This document shows positions 1-5,546 of a stretch of DNA of 7,313 bases, piece after piece. This DNA is from Actinomycetota bacterium (GTDB lineage Bacteria > Actinomycetota > Acidimicrobiia > Acidimicrobiales > Ilumatobacteraceae), in NCBI GenBank assembly GCA_026393655.1, contig JAPKZT010000154.1:1-7313 (forward strand). The letters are read 5' to 3'. Positions within the stretch are counted from its first letter, which is position 1. Every line of letters begins with the position of its first letter. The translations under genes and the position numbers were made by a program. Below the pieces are notes generated by a model that worked only from the letters and a program-made list of their open reading frames with translations, did not search any database and had not been told where the DNA came from.

Positions 1-514
1 CAACCGGTGTCCATGCAGCGGCAAAGAATCGACGTTTTGAGTTCAAAATGGCACTGGCAATCGCCGTCAAACCATAGAAAAATATTTGTACAACGAAAAG
101 TCGCGTCAAATTTGTACCTGTTGACCTAAACAACGCCACGTCGATCTCGCTAGATGGGTTCAGCGAAAAGACACGAAAAATTAACGGCGATGCAAATAAT
201 GCCAGCGTCGTAATCGCGGCTAAAGCGACAACTGCGACGCTAGAAATTGCGTTGACAGCATCATCATCGCCGTCTTGGATATAACGAGTGAATAGAGGCA
301 CCAACGACGCGGCCAAAACTCCACCGAGTAAAAGTTCGTAAACTACGTTGGGTGCGTTATTCGCTGCATCGTAAGCATCCGCTAACGCGGTTTGTCCGAT
401 CATTGCGCCGAAGATGATTATGCGAATCAAGCCAGTCAAGCGACTTAGCGCTGTACCGCTAGCTACGGTGAGGTTCGCACGCCAAAGTGTTTGACTGCCT
501 TCGGGCGTTGCCAT
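1..514 (-). CDS. murJ: MurJ/MviN-type lipid II flippase, N-terminal part (runs off left edge)
   Basis: This is an integral membrane protein of the MOP flippase superfamily. Family members flip lipid II across the cytoplasmic membrane for peptidoglycan synthesis. I translated the minus strand from ATG at 514: 171 codons stay open to the window edge, so the C-terminal two thirds are missing. The N-terminus carries typical MurJ signatures: SRLTGLIR (residues 24-31), ADAYDAANNAPN (45-56) and ELLLGGVLAASLVPLF (60-75). Further hydrophobic segments lie at about 92-116 and 138-157. The ATG is favoured because TACGAT lies 8 nt upstream, which suits a leaderless transcript; a TTG two codons further upstream is a weaker alternative. 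The gene is divergent from the MoxR ATPase gene. Family assignment is confident. Membership of MurJ rather than another MOP flippase rests on the motifs alone. Confidence 0.88.
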   Translation of the reverse strand, partial: MATPEGSQTLWRANLTVASGTALSRLTGLIRIIIFGAMIGQTALADAYDAANNAPNVVYELLLGGVLAASLVPLFTRYIQDGDDDAVNAISSVAVVALAAITTLALFASPLIFRVFSLNPSSEIDVALFRSTGTNLTRLFVVQIFFYGLTAIASAILNSKRRFFAAAWTPV

Positions 515-522
515 TGCGGTCA

Positions 523-528
523 ATCGTA
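523..528 (-). promoter_or_regulatory. Predicted -10 hexamer of murJ (leaderless type)
   Basis: On the minus strand TACGAT is followed by exactly 8 nt and then the murJ ATG at 514. Transcription would therefore start at or next to the start codon. No Shine-Dalgarno sequence is visible in this short stretch. No convincing -35 box is seen. Identical spacing and hexamer occur before the SURF1 gene. Confidence 0.45.
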
Positions 529-539
529 TTGCGAATTCT

Positions 540-568
540 GGCTCGGTTGCGCTTCGTTGTAACGAGCC
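540..568. repeat. Imperfect inverted repeat between murJ and the MoxR gene
   Basis: GGCTCG (540-545) is matched by CGAGCC (563-568). Two more pairs, TT with AA, can form if one G is bulged. It sits in the roughly 75-nt divergent intergenic region, upstream of the -10 candidates of both genes. It could be an operator or only a chance hairpin. No bound regulator can be named. Confidence 0.3.
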
Positions 569-576
569 TGAACCGC

Positions 577-582
577 TAGGGT
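577..582 (+). promoter_or_regulatory. Predicted -10 hexamer of the MoxR-VWA unit
   Basis: TAGGGT lies 7 nt before GTG 590 and fits the TANNNT pattern. This favours GTG 590 as the start: an upstream in-frame GTG at 584 would sit only 1 nt after the hexamer. The AGGG inside the same stretch could instead act as a weak ribosome binding site 8 nt from GTG 590, which gives the same start choice. Confidence 0.35.
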
Positions 583-589
583 TGTGCGG

Positions 590-1456
590 GTGAAACCACG
601 ATTTAACGATGTAGCTACCGTGCGTAGCGGGCTTAAGAAGGTCAATTATCTTGCAGACGACGGAATCGCCGGAGTTGTGTTCTTAGCAGATCGTCTTGGC
701 AAACCAGTTTTAATTGAAGGGCCAGCCGGAACGGGCAAGACTCAACTCGCTAAGAGTGTCGCCGAACTCACTGGCGCCCGATTGATTCGCTTGCAGTGCT
801 ACGAAGGTCTTGACGAGTCAAAGGCGCTGTACGAATGGAATTACAAAAAGCAGTTGCTTCGTATTCAGGCAGATAAAAATAGCGATTCTTGGAGTGAAAT
901 CCATGATGATATTTTTAGTAGTGAGTTTTTATTGGCTCGGCCTCTGCTCGAGGCAATCACCAGCGAAGAGCCAGTAGTTTTGTTGATCGACGAAGTTGAT
1001 CGAGTTGAACTCGAGACCGAAGCACTGTTGCTTGAAATTCTTTCCGAGTACCAAGTTTCGATTCCAGAGTTGGGCACAATTACTGCCAAGCAGATTCCGC
1101 TCGTATTCTTGACTTCAAACAACACTCGTGAGTTATCAGAAGCGCTTAAGCGTCGCTGTTTGTATCTACACGTTGATTATCCAGATCTTGAGCGCGAAAA
1201 AGAGATTGTGCTAAATAAAGTTCCAGATATCAGTGAAAACTTGGCTGATCAAATTGCGCGCATCGTTCGAAGTATCCGCCAACTTGACTTGAAAAAAGCC
1301 CCGTCTGTCAGCGAAACACTCGACTGGGCAAGAACTTTGATGTTGCTGGGGATAGAGACTATTGATGCGCAAGAAGCAAAAGAGACTTTGCACATTCTTC
1401 TTAAATATCAGACAGACATAGCAAAAGCAGCCAAAGAACTCTCCGTTACTAAGTGA
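590..1456 (+). CDS. MoxR/CoxD-type AAA+ ATPase
   Basis: This is a MoxR-family AAA+ ATPase, a cytoplasmic chaperone-like motor that works with a VWA-domain partner, often to mature or activate metalloenzymes. Residue numbers count from the upstream GTG at 584, two codons before the preferred start. Visible motifs are Walker A GPAGTGKT (46-53), Walker B LLIDEVD (133-139), sensor-1 TSNN (177-180), an arginine-finger candidate KRR (189-191) and a sensor-2/lid region around PSVSETLDW (240-248). About 290 aa is typical for a single-domain MoxR/CoxD protein. The gene ends 9 nt before the VWA gene on the same strand, as in coxD-coxE pairs. No carbon monoxide dehydrogenase or other obvious client gene is in the window, so the substrate is unknown. 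The ATPase assignment is very secure; the CoxD subfamily is likely from the partner. Confidence 0.9.
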   Translation: MKPRFNDVATVRSGLKKVNYLADDGIAGVVFLADRLGKPVLIEGPAGTGKTQLAKSVAELTGARLIRLQCYEGLDESKALYEWNYKKQLLRIQADKNSDSWSEIHDDIFSSEFLLARPLLEAITSEEPVVLLIDEVDRVELETEALLLEILSEYQVSIPELGTITAKQIPLVFLTSNNTRELSEALKRRCLYLHVDYPDLEREKEIVLNKVPDISENLADQIARIVRSIRQLDLKKAPSVSETLDWARTLMLLGIETIDAQEAKETLHILLKYQTDIAKAAKELSVTK

Positions 1457-1465
1457 GCGTGCACA

Positions 1466-2920
1466 ATGCCTGTGCTTGACCTGATGTCGGGTTTCATCGT
1501 TGAATTGCGTAACGCCGGGTTGCCCGTGAGTTTGACGGAGAATCTGGATGCAATGGAAGCAGTCAAGGTCATCCCGATAGAAGATCGCGATGCGTTCAAA
1601 TATGCGCTTGGGGCGACGCTTGTAAAAAACAATGCTCACTGGCGAGTGTTTGAAACTATTTTTGAGGTTTACTTCTCATTGCGTGGCCCAGAATATGCGA
1701 TTACCCAGGATGGTCAGCCAGATGATTTCTGGCGTGAGATGCAAGAGCAAATGGATCAGGTCAAAGGCCGAGGCCAAGGCGAAGGCAAAGGCTCTGGCGG
1801 CGGAATGGATTCGATGACCCCAGAAGAAATTAATGCGATGCTGATGCGCGCCCTAATGAGTGGCGATCAAGCAATGATGCGTGCTCTCGCCAAACAATCT
1901 GTGCAACGCTTTGCCGGCATGGAGCCAGGTCGGCCTGTTGGCGGTACTTACTATTTATATCGCACACTTCGCAATTTAGACCTCGACAACATGTTGCAAA
2001 AATTGATGGAAGCAAACCGTGAGTCAAGTCAGCAAGACCTCACATCGCTCGAAGAACGCCTCGAAAAAGATGAGTTCGAAAGTCGAATAGAGCAATTCAA
2101 ACAAGAAGTCGAGTCAGAGATTCGGCGCAGACTTGTTGCCGACCGAGGTGCAGAAGCAATGGCAAAGACCTTGCGCAAACCGCTGCCCGAAGATGTCGAA
2201 TTCATGCACGCCAGTCGCGATGAAATGCAGAGCCTCAAGAAAGCGTTGTATCCATTAACTCGAAAACTTGCTGCGCGATTGGCTCGCAAACGAAGACATG
2301 GTCGCAAGGGGCCGTTAGATTTTCGCAACACTGTTCGCCATTCGTTGAGTTACGGCGGCGTGCCTGCTGACCCGAAGTTTCGCTATCCGCGCCCTGCTAA
2401 ACCAGAACTAATGGTCGTTGCTGATATTTCGGGAAGCGTGGCGGCGTTTGCAAGGTTCACTCTGATGTTCGTCTACGCAATTCAAAATCAGTTTTCGAAG
2501 GTGCGATCGTTTGTGTTCATTGACGGCATCGATGAAGTTACAAAGTATTTCAAATCGACTGAAGACATCGGTGAAGCCATCAATCGTGTGAATACTGAAG
2601 CGGATGTTGTTTGGGTTGACGGTCACAGTGATTATGGGCATGCATTCGAAGTCTTTTGGGAGCGTTACGGCAAAGATATCAATTCAAAAACAACTGTGTT
2701 GCTTCTCGGTGATGCTCGAAATAATTATCACGCTGCACAATCTTGGGTTGTCAAAGAAATCGCCAAGCGGGCTCGACACGTCTATTGGCTCAATCCAGAG
2801 CCAAAGTCTTACTGGAATACCGGTGACTCAATCGTTGGTGAATACGGTGCTCACACAGACGGCGTGTTTGAGTGTCGCAACTTGCGGCAATTAGAAGGCT
2901 TTGTCGAGAATTTAACTTAG
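1466..2920 (+). CDS. CoxE-like VWA domain-containing protein
   Basis: This 484-aa protein is the expected partner of the upstream MoxR ATPase. The C-terminal third is a von Willebrand A domain (about 313-450). Its metal-site motif is DISGS (320-324), followed by HSDYG (387-391) and LLLGDARNN (412-420). WLNPEP (441-446) is characteristic of CoxE-like proteins. The N-terminal part is mostly helical and charged. It has a low-complexity Gly/Lys/Glu linker at 100-113 and a probable coiled region at about 185-225. A basic patch, RKLAARLARKRRHGRKG (266-282), precedes the VWA domain. I used ATG 1466; ATG seven codons in is an alternative. There is no strong ribosome binding site, and the 9-nt gap suggests coupled translation with the ATPase gene. 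The MIDAS threonine seems to be replaced by Ser/Asp in HSDYG; this may be a subgroup trait. Confidence 0.88.
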   Translation: MPVLDLMSGFIVELRNAGLPVSLTENLDAMEAVKVIPIEDRDAFKYALGATLVKNNAHWRVFETIFEVYFSLRGPEYAITQDGQPDDFWREMQEQMDQVKGRGQGEGKGSGGGMDSMTPEEINAMLMRALMSGDQAMMRALAKQSVQRFAGMEPGRPVGGTYYLYRTLRNLDLDNMLQKLMEANRESSQQDLTSLEERLEKDEFESRIEQFKQEVESEIRRRLVADRGAEAMAKTLRKPLPEDVEFMHASRDEMQSLKKALYPLTRKLAARLARKRRHGRKGPLDFRNTVRHSLSYGGVPADPKFRYPRPAKPELMVVADISGSVAAFARFTLMFVYAIQNQFSKVRSFVFIDGIDEVTKYFKSTEDIGEAINRVNTEADVVWVDGHSDYGHAFEVFWERYGKDINSKTTVLLLGDARNNYHAAQSWVVKEIAKRARHVYWLNPEPKSYWNTGDSIVGEYGAHTDGVFECRNLRQLEGFVENLT

Positions 2921-3663
2921 AGAGTTTTTATTGCTTTTAATGTTTTGATTTTGCGGCGAATCACAATTATCCAACCGGCTAACACAAACACAGAAAATGT
3001 AAACCATTGAAATGTGTAGCTCAGATGTGAGCCCGTTGATAGCGCAGGTGCCGCAATTTGAGATAAATCCGCCGAGTCGGCTGGCTTAGATTCGAGTACC
3101 TCAACGTATATTGGCGCAAGTTTGGATGGCATTTGCTTATTCAATCGCTCTAGATCAATATTGCTCACCTCTAGAAGTTCGCCTTGCGCTGGGTCACTAA
3201 TGCGAAAGCGACGACGAATCTCTGGTGCGCGCACACGACCAATGATCTGCACTTGACCACTTGGCGCTGGGCCGGCATCTTTCGAAATCGGAATGAATCC
3301 GCGATTAATTAATAACAATTTGTTACTTGCCAAACGCATAGGCGTGAGTGGATCTTTGCCCGAGTAGCCATCTTGGGCGCGATTGACGGCTTCAACAGTT
3401 TCGCTATTGATGTATTCGCCCACGACTAGTACCGTTCGCCATTCAACAGTTTTTGGCGATTGTGAACCAGTTTCAATAGCATCAAGTAACTGCTCAACTG
3501 GCACGATCGAATCGCTAATTCGCTCTTTGACAGTTGCATTGAATGCAACTTTTTCGTGGTAGCGACTGATTTGCCAAAACGCCAAGTTGATCATCAACAA
3601 AGTTGTGGCAATAACTGTCACATGCAATAAGAGCCAAATAGGTCGAAAGAGAAACTTGTACAT
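2917..3663 (-). CDS. SURF1-family cytochrome oxidase assembly protein
   Basis: SURF1 (Shy1-type) proteins are membrane proteins that assist haem insertion or assembly of aa3-type cytochrome c oxidase. This 248-aa protein has the family layout of two membrane helices flanking one large extracytoplasmic domain. Helix 1 covers about 10-30 and ends in FWQISR (29-34). The domain contains NRGF (120-123). HLSYTFQWF (213-221) immediately precedes helix 2 (about 222-236), and the tail is basic. ATG 3663 is supported by TACGAT exactly 8 nt upstream and by the hydrophobic start. The TAA stop overlaps the TAG stop of the convergent VWA gene by 4 nt. It is divergent from a small thiol-disulfide oxidoreductase gene. 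Family assignment is strong; no oxidase subunit genes are present to confirm the pathway. Confidence 0.88.
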   Translation of the reverse strand: MYKFLFRPIWLLLHVTVIATTLLMINLAFWQISRYHEKVAFNATVKERISDSIVPVEQLLDAIETGSQSPKTVEWRTVLVVGEYINSETVEAVNRAQDGYSGKDPLTPMRLASNKLLLINRGFIPISKDAGPAPSGQVQIIGRVRAPEIRRRFRISDPAQGELLEVSNIDLERLNKQMPSKLAPIYVEVLESKPADSADLSQIAAPALSTGSHLSYTFQWFTFSVFVLAGWIIVIRRKIKTLKAIKTL

Positions 3664-3671
3664 CTCGGTTC

Positions 3672-3677
3672 ATCGTA
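3672..3677 (-). promoter_or_regulatory. Predicted -10 hexamer of the SURF1 gene (leaderless type)
   Basis: TACGAT on the minus strand is followed by 8 nt and then ATG 3663, the same hexamer and spacing as upstream of murJ. No ribosome binding site is seen, which agrees with a leaderless message. The -35 region is not recognisable. Confidence 0.45.
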
Positions 3678-3694
3678 TCTAGTTGGTTGTTGCC

Positions 3695-3723
3695 AGTAAT
3701 CCTGCTAGTAATCCTGCTAGTAA
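3695..3723. repeat. 12-nt tandem repeat, about 2.4 copies
   Basis: The unit AGTAATCCTGCT occurs twice without a mismatch, followed by a partial AGTAA copy. It lies in the SURF1-DCC1 divergent region, just upstream of and partly overlapping the predicted -10 of the DCC1-like gene. If translated from the far-upstream TTG at 3683 it would encode an Asn-Pro-Ala-Ser repeat, but I regard it as non-coding. Copy-number change could alter promoter geometry. Confidence 0.85.
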
Positions 3724-3726
3724 ACT
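3721..3726 (+). promoter_or_regulatory. Predicted -10 hexamer of the DCC1-like gene
   Basis: TAAACT precedes ATG 3734 by 7 nt, matching the leaderless pattern of the other genes. A TTGGA stretch between the two could alternatively act as a short ribosome binding site. The last bases of the 12-nt tandem repeat form the start of this hexamer. Confidence 0.4.
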
Positions 3727-3733
3727 TGGAATT

Positions 3734-4129
3734 ATGTCATACGCAAGAACTAACGAAGCGAAATCATTTTTAATTTGGGATGGTGACTGTGCATTTTGTG
3801 CACGCTGCGTACAGTTTATTCAGCGACGAATTCGCACAGATGCAACAATCATCGCGCATCAAAAAGCAGACTTGAAAGTGCTCGGGTTAACAACAGAACA
3901 ATGCAACCAAGCTTTGCAGTGGGTCAATGGTGAAGGTCAAATTCGTTCAGGCAGTCGTGCGGTCGCAGAGTTATTAAAAACTGCTAACTCTGCGTGGCCG
4001 GTATTAGGCGTGTTAATCGACCTGCCGATAATTCGTCTATTTTCATCCGCAATTTATAAATTAATTGCCAAGAATCGTCAACACCTACCAGGCGGTACAG
4101 CGGCTTGCGCTTTAGATTCGCCTGACTAG
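3734..4129 (+). CDS. DCC1/DUF393-family thiol-disulfide oxidoreductase
   Basis: This 131-aa protein opens with the DUF393 (DCC) signature WDGDCAFCARC (residues 15-25). That gives a thioredoxin-like CxxC (C19, C22) plus a third cysteine at C25. Other family-like features are GSRAVAELL (73-81) and a C-terminal YKLIAKNRQ segment (108-116). The length suits the family. Members are predicted redox proteins, often encoded near membrane or respiratory proteins; exact substrates are not established. The start at ATG 3734 is preferred over an in-frame TTG at 3683: the extra 17 residues would come from a tandem DNA repeat and lie upstream of the signature, while a -10-like hexamer fits ATG 3734. It is divergent from SURF1, which hints at a respiratory or redox role by proximity only. 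Confidence 0.85.
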   Translation: MSYARTNEAKSFLIWDGDCAFCARCVQFIQRRIRTDATIIAHQKADLKVLGLTTEQCNQALQWVNGEGQIRSGSRAVAELLKTANSAWPVLGVLIDLPIIRLFSSAIYKLIAKNRQHLPGGTAACALDSPD

Positions 4130-4160
4130 AAAATAACTCCAACACCCAACTCCAATCGCG

Positions 4161-4189
4161 TGTTAATAGGGAGGCTATCCCGCTATCAT
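4161..4189 (+). promoter_or_regulatory. Candidate promoter for the metX leader
   Basis: TGTTAA (4161-4166) and TATCAT (4184-4189) are separated by 17 nt. The -10 fits TANNNT, while the -35 is a weak match. Predicted initiation near 4195-4197 falls just before the riboswitch aptamer begins, which is the expected arrangement. A small GGGA/TCCC inverted repeat lies between the two boxes. Confidence 0.35.
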
Positions 4190-4200
4190 TGTGGAGGCAA

Positions 4201-4310
4201 TGCCACGAAAGTGGGAGCGCAAGAAGTTGCATCAGGAGTGGCCAATTTGGTCCGGCAACCGGGGTTTAGAGCCCACGGTGCCAGCTCACCTTCGGGTGGG
4301 GATGTGGTTC
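4201..4310 (+). promoter_or_regulatory. SAM riboswitch aptamer (SAM-I/SAM-IV clan)
   Basis: This RNA aptamer should bind S-adenosylmethionine and lower metX expression when SAM is plentiful. The closing helix P1 can form between GCCAC (4202-4206) and GTGGT (4304-4308). It is followed by an AGCGCAAG element (4217-4224), which resembles the start of SAM-IV and SAM-I/IV variant aptamers. A hairpin GGCCA/TGGTC (4240-4252) comes next. The core GGCAACCG (4254-4261) pairs with CGGTGCC (4276-4282) around an inner GGG/CCC stem. A CACC-TTCG-GGTG hairpin (4287-4298) completes the fold. GGCAACC followed by GGTGCC is the hallmark of this clan. Location directly upstream of metX strongly supports the call. 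The exact subclass (SAM-IV or SAM-I/IV variant) is my reading and needs a covariance-model test. Confidence 0.85.
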
Positions 4311-4327
4311 CGCATCTGCGGAGCAAC

Positions 4328-4351
4328 GGCCAAACTCTGACGCAAGTTTTT
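4328..4351 (+). promoter_or_regulatory. Possible expression platform of the riboswitch
   Basis: GGCCAAA (4328-4334) can pair with TTTGGTC (4246-4252) inside the aptamer, competing with the aptamer hairpin 4240-4252. The same A residues also take part in a weak alternative stem, AAACT (4332-4336) with AGTTT (4345-4349), which runs into a T tract (4347-4351). This would be consistent with attenuation, but the second stem is short and A/T-rich. Control at the ribosome binding site remains possible. Confidence 0.3.
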
Positions 4352-4374
4352 GATCTTCTACTTTGATTAGTACA

Positions 4375-4382
4375 AGAGAGGA
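4375..4382 (+). promoter_or_regulatory. metX: Ribosome binding site of metX
   Basis: AGAGAGGA ends 10 nt before ATG 4393. This is one of the clearest Shine-Dalgarno sequences in the window and fits a gene with a long structured leader, unlike the neighbouring genes that appear leaderless. Confidence 0.6.
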
Positions 4383-4392
4383 TTAACCAGCG

Positions 4393-5525
4393 ATGCGGTC
4401 AGATTATCCAGCGACAGGTGCATGGTATGACGGCGCAGCTTTTGGAACTCGCAAATTTTTAGAATTTCCAAACGATCGCCCAGTCGCTCTTGACAGTGGC
4501 AAAACGTTGCAGCAGGTGACCATTGCGTATGAAACTTGGGGCGAATTAAACAGCGATAAATCTCGCATGCCGCAGGTAGTGCGCAAGACGGCCAGCCAAC
4601 ACCAGGTTGGTGGGATGGTCTCGTTGGTTCTGGTTGCGCAATTGACACTGATAAATATTTTGTAGTTTGCACCAACTCGCTCGGTGGTTGCCAAGGTTCA
4701 ACTGGGCCAGCATCGCTGCATCCAACTGATGGCAAACCGTATGGTTCACGATTTCCGGTAATCACGGTTCGCGATATGGTTCGTGCTCAAGTTCGTGTCA
4801 GCGACATGCTCGGGATTGAAGTTTGGCACTCAGTTATTGGCGGATCAATGGGAGGTATGCAAGTTCTCGAATGGGGAATCACTTTTCCACATCGTGTCCG
4901 AACTCTTGTGCCGATTGCTACTTGTCTGCAAGCAACCGCACAACAAATTGCATGGGGAGCGATCGGGCGCAGATCTATTCGCCTTGATCCAAAGTGGCGC
5001 GGTGGTGATTACTACGATGCGGCAATCGGCGAAGGTCCGTGGCAAGGTTTGGCAATTGCGCGAATGGTTGCGCAAGTTACATTTCGTAGTGACAACGTGT
5101 TCACTGATCGTTTTGGTCGGGAACTTGCTGACACGGATGCCGACTATAACGGTCTTGGTTTGTGGGACAAGTTCGAAGTAGAGAACTATCTAGATCACCA
5201 CGGCGACAAGCTCATTCGGCGCTTCGATACCAATAGTTATTTAATTATTGGCAAGGCGATGGATCTTCACGACGTCGCCCGCGGTCGCGGCAGTTTGCAA
5301 GCCGCCGCTTCACGAATCACCGCACCAGTTTTGTCAATGGGTATTTCGAGTGACATTTTGTATCCGACATATCAACAGATGCAGATTCGCGACATTATTA
5401 ACGAAACTGGCGGATCATGTGAATATGTCGAAATTGATTCTCCGCACGGGCACGATGCAGTTTTGATTAACCTAGATCAAGTCGGTAAACCACTTGTCGA
5501 GTTTTTGCAAAAGCATTCGCTATAG
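4393..5525 (+). pseudogene. metX: metX, homoserine O-acetyltransferase, frame broken by an internal deletion
   Basis: MetX acetylates homoserine with acetyl-CoA in methionine biosynthesis (cytoplasmic alpha/beta hydrolase fold). The first part reads from ATG 4393 through IAYETWGELNSDK (codon 56 ends at 4560). Homology then continues in another frame from 4563 (SHAAG..., then PTPGWWDGLVG...) to the stop at 5523-5525. The residues expected between, in family terms an N-A-x-L-x-C-H-A-L-T-G-D-like stretch of about 12 codons near the active site, are absent. A net loss of 3n+1 nt, probably about 37, explains both the gap and the shift. Without the deletion the protein would be about 390 aa. The catalytic residues survive downstream: nucleophile Ser in GGSMGG (codon 4845), Asp in SDILYP (codon 5352) and His in GHD (codon 5451). 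Read as is, translation ends after 90 codons at 4663-4665. Real mutation and assembly error cannot be separated here. Confidence 0.85.
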
Positions 5526-5543
5526 CATTCGTTATAGTGCGAA
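5509..5543 (-). terminator. Possible terminator for the 5547-5939 gene
   Basis: Read on the minus strand downstream of the TAA stop at 5547-5549, TTCGC...TAT can pair with ATAGCGAA (imperfect, with a small bulge). A short T run (5512-5509) follows. The stem is weak and overlaps the tandem duplication and the metX 3' end, so this is tentative. Confidence 0.25.
5513..5536. repeat. 12-nt tandem duplication across the metX stop codon
   Basis: GCATTCGCTATA (5513-5524) is followed directly by GCATTCGTTATA (5525-5536) with one mismatch. The first copy contains the last codons of metX and, with the next base, its TAG stop. It is a second, unrelated 12-nt tandem duplication in this window. Confidence 0.8.
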
Positions 5544-5546
5544 CTA

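Noticed and set aside
584..589. GTG 584 as the start of the MoxR gene
   Set aside because: It sits 1-2 nt from the TAGGGT/AGGG signal. GTG 590 has proper spacing for either a leaderless start or a ribosome binding site. The difference is only two residues, so this is not certain.
1211..1639. Minus-strand open frames opposite the MoxR and VWA genes
   Set aside because: They are shadows of well-supported plus-strand genes, with compositions unlike real proteins.
3683..3733. TTG start giving a 17-residue N-terminal extension on the DCC1-like protein
   Set aside because: The extension is encoded by a tandem DNA repeat (Asn-Pro-Ala-Ser) and lies upstream of the -10 candidate. ATG 3734 fits the family length.
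4130..4160. Terminator after the DCC1-like gene
   Set aside because: No GC-rich hairpin or T run is visible between its stop and the metX promoter region.
4160..4366. Open frame of 68 codons across the metX leader
   Set aside because: It coincides with the riboswitch aptamer and has no protein-like features.
4555..4570. Programmed ribosomal frameshift in metX
   Set aside because: There is no slippery heptamer at the junction, and a frameshift would not explain the absence of about 12 conserved codons.
4367..4765. Minus-strand open frames opposite metX
   Set aside because: They lie opposite clear MetX homology and have Cys/His/Arg-rich, non-protein-like compositions.
4776..5525. Reading the 3' part of metX as a separate gene starting at ATG 4776
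   Set aside because: MetX homology continues in the same frame upstream of this ATG to 4563, so the ATG is internal (RDMVRAQ). It has no clear ribosome binding site.
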